Below, in pieces: positions 17,263 to 25,569 of a DNA stretch of 64,000 bases. Both the position numbers and the translations under genes were made by a program. Position 1 is the first letter of the stretch; every line of letters begins with the position of its first letter. The DNA is from Flavipsychrobacter sp. GTDB taxonomy: Bacteria > Bacteroidota > Bacteroidia > Chitinophagales > Chitinophagaceae. The stretch covers positions 248,001 through 312,000 of the forward strand of contig JARLGY010000045.1 in assembly GCA_031292525.1 (NCBI GenBank). Reading direction: 5' to 3'. Below the pieces are notes generated by a model, which worked only from the letters and a program-made list of their open reading frames with translations, did not search any database and had not been told where the DNA came from.

Positions 17263-17520
17263 TAGATTTGCAAAACCAAGATTTAATTTTTTACAATTTG
17301 GCGTGGATCTTCTGCAGACGATCCGTGTCAATAAAGGGCAGCCGGTCTCTCGGCCGGAATTCAAAAAACAGATGCTGATAATTAGCCGCTAAGCCTACAA
17401 GAATTCATAGCATCCTTGTGGAACATCACAACGCGTGGAACTGTGGATATGTTCTTTATATAAATAACATCGCTCGTCTTATCTTGCGCTACGGTGAGAA
17501 AAGCTAACAATAGCTGCTAT
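17263..17520 (+). ncRNA. Possible structured noncoding RNA
   Basis: No frame longer than about 60 codons crosses this stretch. It begins with an exact -7 box (TAGATTTG, 17263-17270) and then has several local inverted repeats: GGATC/GATCC near 17306-17325, GCCG/CGGC near 17341-17354, GATGCT/AGCATC spanning about 17382-17416, ACAAG/CTTGT, and GAACAT/ATGTTC near 17421-17454. I could not match it to 6S, tmRNA, SRP or RNase P RNA. The end is undefined. Confidence 0.25.
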
Positions 17521-17590
17521 ATTTACATACACATAAACCATTAGCAATATGTTTTCCTACACGCGATCAATTAAAAACAAGGCAAAAAAA

Positions 17591-17629
17591 ATGCCCGGAG
17601 TCGGGCATAATCGGGCATTAATCGGGCAT
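17591..17629. repeat. CGGGCAT repeat cluster 1
   Basis: One ATGCCCG (17591-17597) is followed by three CGGGCAT copies (17602-17608, 17612-17618, 17623-17629) spaced 10-11 bp, about one helical turn. The single ATGCCCG can pair with any of the three, giving mutually exclusive hairpins flanked by A and T runs. Confidence 0.8.
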
Positions 17630-17693
17630 TTTTAGCTTGCTTAAAATAATTAATATCAGCCACCACAAATCATTTCAACCATTTACAAACCTC

Positions 17694-17735
17694 AAAATGC
17701 CCGGTTTGCATTTCTTACAAATAGTCGGGCATTTT
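17694..17735. terminator. CGGGCAT cluster 2, probable merR terminator
   Basis: AAAATGCCCG (17694-17703) and CGGGCATTTT (17726-17735) are a perfect 10-bp inverted repeat with a 22-base loop, beginning 33 bases after the merR stop. It uses the same core as cluster 1. Confidence 0.55.
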
Positions 17736-17768
17736 ACAAAACAGGAAAACATAAGGTAAACTACGCTC

Positions 17769-18098
17769 CTACTTTTTAGTCAACGCAGCGGCACGTTTAA
17801 ACACCTCTGCCATTTTCTGGCAGCGCTCATTTAATTTTTTGGCAGTAGTATCTAGGGTATAGCCTTCGTCCAAGAGGTCTTTGATAAGTACTATTTTTTT
17901 TATGTTCAGGTAATCATATTGCCGCGTGGTCGATGTAGTATCCACCGGTTCTATCAATCCCTTTTCGTCCCAGTACCTGATCTTTCGTTGTGGCACTCCT
18001 GTTATGTTTGCCACTTCTCCAATAGCCACAATTACTGATACCAGGAACTCCACATCCATAAGGATATCAATATCAGATTTATCTATCTTGTCTTCCAT
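17769..18098 (-). CDS. MerR-family transcriptional regulator
   Basis: A 109-residue regulator starting MEDKIDKSD. The winged helix-turn-helix reads IGEVANITGVPQRKIRYWDE then GLIEPV, followed by the wing segment TTRQYDYLNIKKI. A short coiled tail ends FKRAAALTKK. No effector domain or metal-binding Cys is present, so the ligand is unknown. The frame is open further to a TTG at 18122; the ATG at 18098 is preferred. It is divergent from an EmrB/QacA-type exporter, with ACAAT-type dyads between them, so control of that exporter and of itself is likely (inference). Confidence 0.88.
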   Translation of the reverse strand: MEDKIDKSDIDILMDVEFLVSVIVAIGEVANITGVPQRKIRYWDEKGLIEPVDTTSTTRQYDYLNIKKIVLIKDLLDEGYTLDTTAKKLNERCQKMAEVFKRAAALTKK

Positions 18099-18103
18099 AA
18101 TTT

Positions 18104-18131
18104 CATTGTAACCAAACGACAATCATTGTAA
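18104..18131. promoter_or_regulatory. CATTGTAA direct repeat with ACAATcATTGT dyad
   Basis: CATTGTAA occurs at 18104-18111 and 18124-18131 (20-bp period), and ACAATCATTGT at 18119-18129 is an 11-bp dyad. It overlaps the merR leader, fitting an operator for the dimeric MerR protein. Confidence 0.5.
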
Positions 18132-18151
18132 GATTATTACACGCGATCCGT

Positions 18152-18159
18152 TAATTTTG
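18152..18159 (+). promoter_or_regulatory. -7 box toward the MFS gene (TAATTTTG)
   Basis: Exact TAnnTTTG match on plus. It gives a leader of roughly 80 bases before the exporter ATG at 18247 that contains the ACAATTG sites. Confidence 0.4.
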
Positions 18160-18169
18160 TCACCAAATT

Positions 18170-18196
18170 ACAATTGTCGGCACTAGACCACAATTG
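18170..18196. promoter_or_regulatory. Paired ACAATTG operator-like sites
   Basis: ACAATTGT (18170-18177, self-complementary) and ACAATTG (18190-18196) are 20 bp apart, the same period as the CATTGTAA pair. Both lie between the two facing -7 boxes. Confidence 0.45.
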
Positions 18197-18203
18197 CAAG
18201 GTA

Positions 18204-18211
18204 CAAATTTA
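18204..18211 (-). promoter_or_regulatory. -7 box toward merR (TAAATTTG)
   Basis: Exact TAnnTTTG match on minus, giving a merR leader of about 100 bases. It lies downstream of the MFS promoter on the opposite strand, so the two would fire across each other. Confidence 0.35.
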
Positions 18212-18246
18212 CACCAAAATACCGCGCTAACAACTACACATATTAC

Positions 18247-19806
18247 ATGGAAACCGGCTTTAGAAAATGGATCATTGTTGTCACTATCATCACCGCCACC
18301 ATCATTGAACTCATAGATACCACCATTGTAAACGTTTCTATAAATACCATGAGTGGTAACCTCGGTGCTTCGCTTGAAGATACTGCCTGGGTCATCACCT
18401 CTTATGCTATCGCCAACGTGATCATTATACCTATGACCAGCTTCCTGGCTGAGAAAATAGGCAGGAAACAGTACTACATAGGTTCTATTATATTGTTCAC
18501 CCTGGCTTCGGCCATGTGTGGCTTTTCCAACAACTTGTGGGAGCTCGTTGCATTCCGTTTCATACAGGGTATCGGCGGCGGTGCATTACTTTCCACTTCA
18601 CAATCCATATTGTTCGAGACTTTTCCACCCAAAGAGCGTGGCACTGCCAGCGGTATTTTTAGCCTAGGTATCATCATTGGGCCGTCTATAGGACCGGTAA
18701 TGGGTGGCTATATCGTTGACAACCTATCATGGCAATGGATATTTTATGTGAACATTCCTATTGGTATTATGGCCGCCTTCCTGTCATATTTATACCTCAG
18801 GCCCACCACAAGGTCCACGGATGGCAGAACTATCGATTGGTTCGGCATCTTCCTGCTAGCCATAGGCGTGGGTTCACTACAAATAGTGCTGGAACGTGGC
18901 GAAACTGATGACTGGTTCTCTGCCAACTACATTATTGCCCTAAGTGTCATTTCGGCCTTATCGCTTATCATATTGGTGTGGTGGGAGCTGCGTATTAAAT
19001 ACCCTGTCATCAATCTCCGGGTTTTAAAAAGCCCCACCCTGGCTATATCCGCTATCATGACGTTTGTATTAGGTTTCGGGTTGTTCAGCGCAGTATTTGT
19101 ATTTCCCTTGTATGCCCAGCGGCTTATAGGTTATTCTGCCTTCCAAACGGGTACCATGCTATTACCCGGCACCCTCATGGCAGCAATGATATCACCGTTC
19201 CTGGGTAGGATGCTGCAAAGTGGCGTACGCCCGCAATATCTCATTATCATAGGGTTTGGCATGTCGGCAATTTTTGGCTATATGATGTCTGGCGCAAACC
19301 TGGAAACTGGGGGCGCTTACTTTTTTATCCCTTTAATATTCCGGGGCATAGGTGCTGCTCTGCTTATTGTGCCGCTCACCGCACTGGCTGTATCTGCGCT
19401 TAAACCACAAGACATACCGCAAGGGGCCGCATTAAATAATATGATGCGGCAGATGGGTGGCTCATTTGGCATAGCCCTCATCAACACATATATCGCCCAC
19501 AGGGCCGCCGCCAACAGAACAGACCTTATAACCCACATCACAGCAAGCAACTATGCCACACATCAACGAATACAAACAATAACAGGCAATCTTATGGCGC
19601 ACGGCGCAAATTATATGCAAGCCATGAAACAAGCTATGGGCGCCCTTGAAGCCACTGTAGTAAGACAAACCTTCCTGCTCAGTTATATGAATGCCTTCCT
19701 GCTGCTGGCTATCTTAAATGCAGCATGTATACCACTTGTGCTCATCACCATAAAAAGAAAGGGGGCGCCGAAATCAGATGTAAAACTGACTATTCCTGAT
19801 CATTAA
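18247..19806 (+). CDS. DHA2-family (EmrB/QacA) drug exporter
   Basis: A 519-residue inner-membrane proton antiporter of the 14-helix DHA2 class. Near residue 20 it has the DTTIVNVS motif typical of EmrB/QacA, then the motif A loop in FLAEKIGRKQYYIGS. Motif C (GIIIGPSIGPVMGGYIVD) lies near 140-157. It likely expels organic cations, acids or antibiotics. No membrane fusion protein (EmrA/HlyD) or TolC-like gene is adjacent, so it either works alone or uses partners elsewhere. Control by the divergent MerR protein is likely from the dyads between the genes. Confidence 0.92.
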   Translation: METGFRKWIIVVTIITATIIELIDTTIVNVSINTMSGNLGASLEDTAWVITSYAIANVIIIPMTSFLAEKIGRKQYYIGSIILFTLASAMCGFSNNLWELVAFRFIQGIGGGALLSTSQSILFETFPPKERGTASGIFSLGIIIGPSIGPVMGGYIVDNLSWQWIFYVNIPIGIMAAFLSYLYLRPTTRSTDGRTIDWFGIFLLAIGVGSLQIVLERGETDDWFSANYIIALSVISALSLIILVWWELRIKYPVINLRVLKSPTLAISAIMTFVLGFGLFSAVFVFPLYAQRLIGYSAFQTGTMLLPGTLMAAMISPFLGRMLQSGVRPQYLIIIGFGMSAIFGYMMSGANLETGGAYFFIPLIFRGIGAALLIVPLTALAVSALKPQDIPQGAALNNMMRQMGGSFGIALINTYIAHRAAANRTDLITHITASNYATHQRIQTITGNLMAHGANYMQAMKQAMGALEATVVRQTFLLSYMNAFLLLAILNAACIPLVLITIKRKGAPKSDVKLTIPDH

Positions 19807-19864
19807 AAGCGTAACAAAATCAATAAAACTATTAGTAACGCACCGCTGCTTGAAGAGGATCAAT

Positions 19865-21913
19865 TTAAATTAATGGCAGCGAAAAATAAAACGAGGTTCC
19901 CTTGCCCACATTGCTTTCCAGCCATATACGGCCGCCTTGTTCTTCTATCACCTGTTTAGATATGTAAAGCCCTAGCCCAAAGGTTTCTTCTCCGTCCGTG
20001 CCCTGCCTTTTGGCATCTGTTGACAGCAGGAATATCTTATCCTTCAGCTCTGCAGGTATGCCAATGCCCTGGTCTTTTACGCATACTATCGCTTCCTGCT
20101 CCAGCAATTCAATGCTTATATTGATCTGTGTATGTCCGGGACTGAATTTTATGGCATTCACGATTAGGTTGTTGACCACACGCCATACCCTATCCCGGTT
20201 AATACTTACCCTGCAATGCTGCCCATCGGCAAGCACTATCTGTTGTTTCTTCTCTTCGGCCCTGTATTGCAATAATGATACACTTTCCTGCAGTAAATGA
20301 AGCAGGTCTACAGGTACTTTCGCTTTATCACCAGATACCTTATTCACTTTAGCGGCCAGCAGATCCAATATAATAGTATCTAGGTTCTTGCTAGATACTT
20401 TAATGAGTTCCAGCATTTCCAGGTCCTCTTCGTTGCGTCCTTCGTCCTCAGCCATCAGCGTGCTGATACCGTAAATAGCGCTAATGGGATTTCTAAGATC
20501 ATGTGCCACTACACCCAGCAGTTGGGTATTTTCCTGGTTGCTTTTTTCAAGTGCATCAAGCGTCATCTCCAGCTGCTTATTGTGGAGTTGCGATTCCAGC
20601 ATAATGGTTTTGGTTTGCTTGCTGCTTTTTAGCACCAGGTAAATGATAATTACCGCCATCAGGCACATCAGCACTGCAGCCAGCAGGTACAGATTTTTTT
20701 GCAGATTTTGTCTTTGTAGCTCCTGCAGGTCATACTGCCTCTTCAATAATTCAAACTCTTTAGTGAAATCCGTGGCCATAAGAGCCTGGTTTTCATTCTT
20801 CATTGCATTCATTTGTTCAATGGACTGCGTCAGCAGCGCATATGCTTGTGCGGTTTGCCCTATTGCATTTTGGTACGATGCTTCTAGTTGTAGTTTCTGC
20901 AGTTTGTCTTGGGTGTCAGCTAATGTATCTGGACCTGATTTTATTTGTTGTATCAATATCCCTGCAGAGTCTAACTGTTTTGTATGCAAATACAGCTCAG
21001 CCAGTTTCATCTTCGTGATCAGTGCATCTTGGTTAACATATCCCTTTTGGCTATTTATAGCTATACTTTCCGTAAAATTCCGGTCAGCCAAACCCAAGTT
21101 TCCTTGTCTGAAATTGATCGTACCAATATTGCCCAATATGACCCCACGTGCCATAGCAAGATTGTTTTTTTCTTTAACATTGGCTGGCCGTACCGACTCT
21201 ACCGTCTCAAGCGCCTGCTGATAATAGAACAATGCGGTATCATTTATTCCAACTTTACTGTAGCACAAAGCGATATTGTCAAGCAGTCCCTGTAGCAGGT
21301 ATTCTTTTTGAAAATCCATTTTACACGCTACCAGGTAGGGCATCCCAGCTTTATGCCAGGCTATCGCATCCATAAAGCGACTCTGGCCATAACATATTTT
21401 GGCGAGCCGGGCATAAAAATCAAACAAGAATGCAGAATATGCGCAAGTATCATTTGTTGCTATTACACTGGTTTTGCCTTCATAATAGTTCAGGTAAGCC
21501 GCGTTAAACCTTTTCTGCTTAAATAAAGCATCACCTTTATGCAGGTATGCCTCAGCATATTCCAGATTGTAGGCGGGTTCTGTAGCATGGGGCTTCAGTA
21601 CGTTCAGCATGCTGTCTATATAAAGCAAAGCCTGTGGATAATTTTTGTCCTCATAATAAAACTTTCTGTAAAAGTTGTACCTGGCATACATGTCTCCGGG
21701 CCCGGGATGCTCTATAGTCCTGTATGTAGACTCAATATATTGAAGTGCCCTTGTTCTATTTGTTTGAAAAAGATCTTCAGCATGAACCAACGCTGGTTTT
21801 AGCACAACAGGGTGATCAGTATTACTGGCAGCAAAATAATTACAGGAAGACAACAACAGTATAAATATCAGGCAGTTTACGTGCCAGATACCATCCGATT
21901 GGTTTTTTATCAT
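19865..21913 (-). CDS. TPR sensor histidine kinase with lipoprotein signal
   Basis: A 682-residue kinase starting MIKNQSDG; the frame to a GTG at 21928 adds five residues and is less likely. The N-terminus carries a lipobox, LLLSSC, so the protein may be lipid-anchored. A periplasmic TPR region follows (to about 400), a membrane helix at 405-427 (LYLLAAVLMCLMAVIIIYL), the H-box VVAHDLRNPISAIYG near 467, the N-box VNNLIVNAIKFSP and G-boxes DQGIGIP and FGLGLYIS. No response regulator is adjacent, so it is an orphan. The upstream region has a 15-bp direct repeat and an 18-bp palindrome. Confidence 0.88.
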   Translation of the reverse strand: MIKNQSDGIWHVNCLIFILLLSSCNYFAASNTDHPVVLKPALVHAEDLFQTNRTRALQYIESTYRTIEHPGPGDMYARYNFYRKFYYEDKNYPQALLYIDSMLNVLKPHATEPAYNLEYAEAYLHKGDALFKQKRFNAAYLNYYEGKTSVIATNDTCAYSAFLFDFYARLAKICYGQSRFMDAIAWHKAGMPYLVACKMDFQKEYLLQGLLDNIALCYSKVGINDTALFYYQQALETVESVRPANVKEKNNLAMARGVILGNIGTINFRQGNLGLADRNFTESIAINSQKGYVNQDALITKMKLAELYLHTKQLDSAGILIQQIKSGPDTLADTQDKLQKLQLEASYQNAIGQTAQAYALLTQSIEQMNAMKNENQALMATDFTKEFELLKRQYDLQELQRQNLQKNLYLLAAVLMCLMAVIIIYLVLKSSKQTKTIMLESQLHNKQLEMTLDALEKSNQENTQLLGVVAHDLRNPISAIYGISTLMAEDEGRNEEDLEMLELIKVSSKNLDTIILDLLAAKVNKVSGDKAKVPVDLLHLLQESVSLLQYRAEEKKQQIVLADGQHCRVSINRDRVWRVVNNLIVNAIKFSPGHTQINISIELLEQEAIVCVKDQGIGIPAELKDKIFLLSTDAKRQGTDGEETFGLGLYISKQVIEEQGGRIWLESNVGKGTSFYFSLPLI

Positions 21914-22101
21914 AAAAATTCCTGTCACATTTAAATACTGATCATTAGCTGATCCAATTATTATTGCCTTATCTCAAAGGCCAAACTTCTGTTTCACACA
22001 TTAAAAACCCAATTTCTGTAAATAACGCTTTTAAATACCCAACAAGAAAAAAATTGCAAATATTCACAACTTACGTCAAAACAAGAAAAAAATTTCCTTA
22101 A

Positions 22102-22119
22102 AAAAACATATATGTTTTT
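22102..22119. repeat. 18-bp perfect palindrome
   Basis: AAAAACATATATGTTTTT is fully self-complementary, about 190 bases upstream of the orphan kinase start. Could be an operator or simply AT-rich symmetry. Confidence 0.5.
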
Positions 22120-22178
22120 GATAACCAACATATAATCATCTTAACAAAATGATTATGCATTTTAACGCTCGGTACAAT

Positions 22179-22223
22179 ACATGAAGATCGCCTGCTATTA
22201 TTGAAAGCAGGCGATCTTCATGT
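22179..22223. repeat. Perfect 17-bp inverted repeat
   Basis: ACATGAAGATCGCCTGC (22179-22195) and its exact complement (22207-22223) flank an 11-base loop. It lies 62 bases after the peroxidase stop (minus strand) but has no T tract, so it is an atypical terminator at best. Confidence 0.85.
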
Positions 22224-22284
22224 GTAGATAAAAGCATTATTGTGGGAGCTAAACAATTATATAGCAGAACATTATCAGTACCCG

Positions 22285-24078
22285 CTACTTGCTATCCAGG
22301 CTTTTTATAAATGCAACCAGTTCATTGCTTTCTACTGTAGTGAGGTTAAGCTTGTCAAAGGGAAGTGTCTGGTTATCTATTTTCATTCCGAGGCCATTGC
22401 CCCCACCCTTATTGTAGAAATCCACAACCTGCTCCAGGGTAGTGAATACACCATTGTGCATATAAGGCGCTGTACGGGCTGCATTGCGTACTGTAGTTGT
22501 TTTAAATGCATGTTTCAATGACGGTGATCGTAGTATATTGTACCGCCCCATATCGCTGTCAACAATATTATTGGTTAGGGATTGTGGAACACCTATTACT
22601 TCAGTTTCTATTTTCATGAACCGTGGAGGAAATGTGCCGTTGAACAAAGGCATATAATGACAGGTACCACATTTAGCCTTACCCATAAATAAGTTGAACC
22701 CATTTATTTCAGTTGCAGTCATAGCGTTTTTATTGCCACGCATATACTCATCAAAACGACTGTTGAGTGCTACCAGGCTGCGTACATAGCAGCCAATGGC
22801 ATTCATCACTTCAAGTGTATCTATCCAGTTCCTGTTTGCTCGAGGAAAAGTTTCTGAAAATATTTTCCTGTAAGTGTTATCTCGCCATAGCCTATTCACA
22901 GCCACCTTCATGTTGCCGTGCATTTCATCTTTGTTTTGCACTACGCTTAGCGATTGGTCTTCCAGCGTACTCGCTCTAAGATCGTAAAATTGTGCAGGCT
23001 GTAGAGCTGCATTCAGTAATGTTGGCGTGTTCCTTCTTAATAATTTATTGCCATTAACGGTCACATTTTTTGCAAGCCCGTCCGTAAAAGCCAATTCAGG
23101 CCTATGGCAAGACTGGCAACTTCTTCCTCCTCCACCCGATAATATAGCATCTGAAAACAAGGCCTTACCCAGTGCTATTTTTTTATCGTTGGTAAAAGCC
23201 CACTGGTCGGGTACATATGCGTTTGCATTAAAGGCATTAGTATCAAACAAGGTCTTTGCATCCTGGTTCAGTAATCGGTTGTACCTGGTCACAGGTATCT
23301 TTAACTGCTCCCCGAGTTTACTAATGTCAATACTTATAGCATTGCTATAATCTGTAATAAATACGGACCTGTTAAATGTATTAAAATCTGTGTTGCTATT
23401 AAGGTATGTTACGGCGTCACCTATTTTTTTAGTAATATCTGCTGCATCTTTTTCATCCCCATAATATCTAATTATATCACCCAGGCTTGCCAGGGCTGCC
23501 CCAGATTCTGCCATGCTTTTTTGAGAAAGCGGATCGTCAAAGCCTGTAATACCAAGCGTTATTATTCTGAACACCTCTAGCTTTGCAGCATCAAGAACCT
23601 GCCAGTTAAGAATATCAACATTACTAAAATAACTTTTGTAGTTATCACATCGTTTTTGCAATAGGTTTAGTTGTCGTAATAATTCTTTTTTCTGAGTTGT
23701 ATCATACTTGGGGTATAGCATACCCTCTATTACTTGTAAACCGGCCGGCTCATAAACCTGGTTATCTAAAGCCTCAATTTCAGGTACTGGTGGCCCATTC
23801 ACAAATCTCGATGCTACAGGTACAAAATATTCTGCAGCCCATTCCATTCTCTTATAAGCTATTCTGATTTGCAAAAATTGTTGCTGCAATTCCTCTGTAC
23901 GTGCATTTCTGGTAACACCATCAATAAGCTTATTTTTAAAGAGAATAAAACTATCCACTTGTACCAACAAGGTTTTAGCTATTGCCTTTTCAGGAACTAA
24001 GGTTTTTTGTTTGCAGGAAAAGAAAATGCATCCGGCAATTGCTATCAGTAGAATGGATAAGAAAATATATTTCCTCAT
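22285..24078 (-). CDS. Di-haem cytochrome c peroxidase with imelysin-like N-terminus
   Basis: A 597-residue lipoprotein (MRKYIFLSILLIAIAGC, then FFSC with a second possible lipobox). Residues 40-250 are helical and resemble the imelysin/EfeM fold: GLQVIEGMLYP near 111 matches the imelysin GxHxxE motif except that Gln replaces His. Residues 290-597 are a MauG/CcpA peroxidase with two haem motifs: CQSCH near 321 and CGTCH near 470. The family reduces hydrogen peroxide with electrons from cytochromes or oxidises a partner protein in the periplasm. It lies downstream of the phosphoesterase gene on the same strand, with a hairpin between. The two-module layout is common in Bacteroidota (recall, unchecked). 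Confidence 0.88.
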   Translation of the reverse strand: MRKYIFLSILLIAIAGCIFFSCKQKTLVPEKAIAKTLLVQVDSFILFKNKLIDGVTRNARTEELQQQFLQIRIAYKRMEWAAEYFVPVASRFVNGPPVPEIEALDNQVYEPAGLQVIEGMLYPKYDTTQKKELLRQLNLLQKRCDNYKSYFSNVDILNWQVLDAAKLEVFRIITLGITGFDDPLSQKSMAESGAALASLGDIIRYYGDEKDAADITKKIGDAVTYLNSNTDFNTFNRSVFITDYSNAISIDISKLGEQLKIPVTRYNRLLNQDAKTLFDTNAFNANAYVPDQWAFTNDKKIALGKALFSDAILSGGGGRSCQSCHRPELAFTDGLAKNVTVNGNKLLRRNTPTLLNAALQPAQFYDLRASTLEDQSLSVVQNKDEMHGNMKVAVNRLWRDNTYRKIFSETFPRANRNWIDTLEVMNAIGCYVRSLVALNSRFDEYMRGNKNAMTATEINGFNLFMGKAKCGTCHYMPLFNGTFPPRFMKIETEVIGVPQSLTNNIVDSDMGRYNILRSPSLKHAFKTTTVRNAARTAPYMHNGVFTTLEQVVDFYNKGGGNGLGMKIDNQTLPFDKLNLTTVESNELVAFIKSLDSK

Positions 24079-24112
24079 TAATAAAAAGATTAGTTACAGC
24101 GCTTATACAAAA

Positions 24113-24148
24113 GAATAATGGGGCAACGATACAGTTGCCCCTTATTCT
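24113..24148 (-). terminator. Hairpin between phosphoesterase and peroxidase genes
   Basis: GGGGCAAC (24120-24127) pairs with GTTGCCCC (24134-24141), extended by GAATAA/TTATTC after one mismatch. A short T run follows on minus. It may terminate the phosphoesterase mRNA or attenuate the peroxidase. Confidence 0.7.
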
Positions 24149-24198
24149 CATTTAAATTAAATTACTATTACTACTTACCCGCAATAAGGTAGGACAGT

Positions 24199-25569
24199 TT
24201 AAAAATTGAATGCATTAGTTAAAGGCGTAGCATTCTTATCGCGAGACGTAAGTGGTTGCAATCCCCATCTTTGTTCTATGAACGAAAGGATACCAACTGT
24301 TTCATATTGGGTATGATCCACAAATCCTTTCTTAGCATAGTTTGATATGATGATGGCAGGAACACGTGTACCTGGTCCCCACTTGTCAATTACCGGTGGT
24401 GCTACGTGATCCCAAAAGCCCCCGTTCTCATCATAAGTAACAATGATCACCGCGTCCTTACCATCAGGGCCGTTTAGTACATCGTTGATCAGTTCCACAG
24501 CGTGGGTTTCACCGTTTGTTACATCAGAATAACCGGGGTGCTCATTGTTGATACCCAAAGGCTTTACAAAAGATACATAAGGCAGCGTACCGTCCTTAGT
24601 GGAAGCGATAAATGCTGTTTCATCCAGCAAGTGATCTTTTTTCGCTTGTGTGCCGTCAGCAAAGTTGGTAAAATAAGCAAATGGCTGGTGGTGGAACTGG
24701 AAAGTGGCATCAGGGTTGCCTGCAAGAGCATTATTCCAACCGCCGGAGTACCAAGCCCAGGTTACGCCTTTAGCACTTAACCTATCACCAATAGTAGGCA
24801 TGGTTTGGTTGGGCACTAATGCGGTAGCAGAAGCTGTTGAAGGGTGTGGTGCATTTACAGTATAGCTTGTATTAACAACATAGCCATCAGGGGTTACTGC
24901 GCCATCTTTTATCATTTTGCCAGAGGCATCTACAGTTGCAACAATACTGGCTGGAGCATTAGGAAACACAGGGCTTGCAGCAGCTATCAACCAAATATGG
25001 TTTAAGAAAGATCCTCCAAAAGCGCTATGATAAAAATTATCACATAATGTGTATTTCTGGGCTATTGGTAATAATGGTAGTAAATTGGTATTATAATAAC
25101 CCTGCGATAATCCGGCTGATGTATTATATAAAGCATATTTATCCATCTTGCCTCCATCTATTTGCATTTGCTCCTGGTAGTAGCGGTGCAGAACATCAGG
25201 GGTCATCATATCTGCAGGTACGTACTGGTCTATGTTGAAGTAGGTATTAGGCAAATTGGTAGGAAATGCCGTTGTACCTGATACGGGTGGCAAAACAGTA
25301 TATGCTTTCCCTGCAGAGTCCACCTGTGTAATGGTATTGGCTGCAGAAGCGTTAGATAATCCGTTAGCGCCAGAAAAACTTCCGTATAGATTATCAAAAC
25401 TGTGGTTCTCCAGATAGATTACTACGATCTTCCCCACTTTATTTATCCCTGTAGAACCAGAACTGTTGCTACTTTTTTTACAGCCGAGAAAAGGCGCACT
25501 AAAAAGAAGCATACTTGCCATGCCAATGGCTAAAGGATTTGATTTTAAAATACGATAATTGTTTTTCAT
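24199..25569 (-). CDS. Secreted phosphoesterase, AcpA/phospholipase C family
   Basis: A 456-residue lipoprotein (ATG at 25569; lipobox LGC in FLGCKKSS). The metal-site motifs of the phosphoesterase family follow: VVIYLENHSFDNLYG near 50, DNFYHSAFGGSFLNHIW, then NNEHPGYSDVTNGE, and IIVTYDENGGFWDHVAPP near the end. Members hydrolyse phosphate mono- or diesters, including phospholipids, and act in the periplasm or outside the cell; the substrate is open. The frame extends 19 codons upstream to 25626, but that would bury the signal peptide. It lies upstream of the peroxidase gene; a shared function is not established. Confidence 0.88.
   Translation of the reverse strand: MKNNYRILKSNPLAIGMASMLLFSAPFLGCKKSSNSSGSTGINKVGKIVVIYLENHSFDNLYGSFSGANGLSNASAANTITQVDSAGKAYTVLPPVSGTTAFPTNLPNTYFNIDQYVPADMMTPDVLHRYYQEQMQIDGGKMDKYALYNTSAGLSQGYYNTNLLPLLPIAQKYTLCDNFYHSAFGGSFLNHIWLIAAASPVFPNAPASIVATVDASGKMIKDGAVTPDGYVVNTSYTVNAPHPSTASATALVPNQTMPTIGDRLSAKGVTWAWYSGGWNNALAGNPDATFQFHHQPFAYFTNFADGTQAKKDHLLDETAFIASTKDGTLPYVSFVKPLGINNEHPGYSDVTNGETHAVELINDVLNGPDGKDAVIIVTYDENGGFWDHVAPPVIDKWGPGTRVPAIIISNYAKKGFVDHTQYETVGILSFIEQRWGLQPLTSRDKNATPLTNAFNF

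Larger units (their letters stand above)
21914..22284. other. Gene-free region between kinase and peroxidase genes
   Basis: About 370 AT-rich bases. It holds the direct repeat AACAAGAAAAAAATT (22041-22055, 22080-22094), an 18-bp palindrome centred on ACATATATGT (22102-22119) and a long hairpin (22179-22223). No frame worth calling. Confidence 0.7.

Noticed and set aside
17591-17735. CGGGCAT repeats as a CRISPR array
   Set aside because: Repeat units are 7-8 bp with 2-4 bp spacing; no cas genes or spacers.
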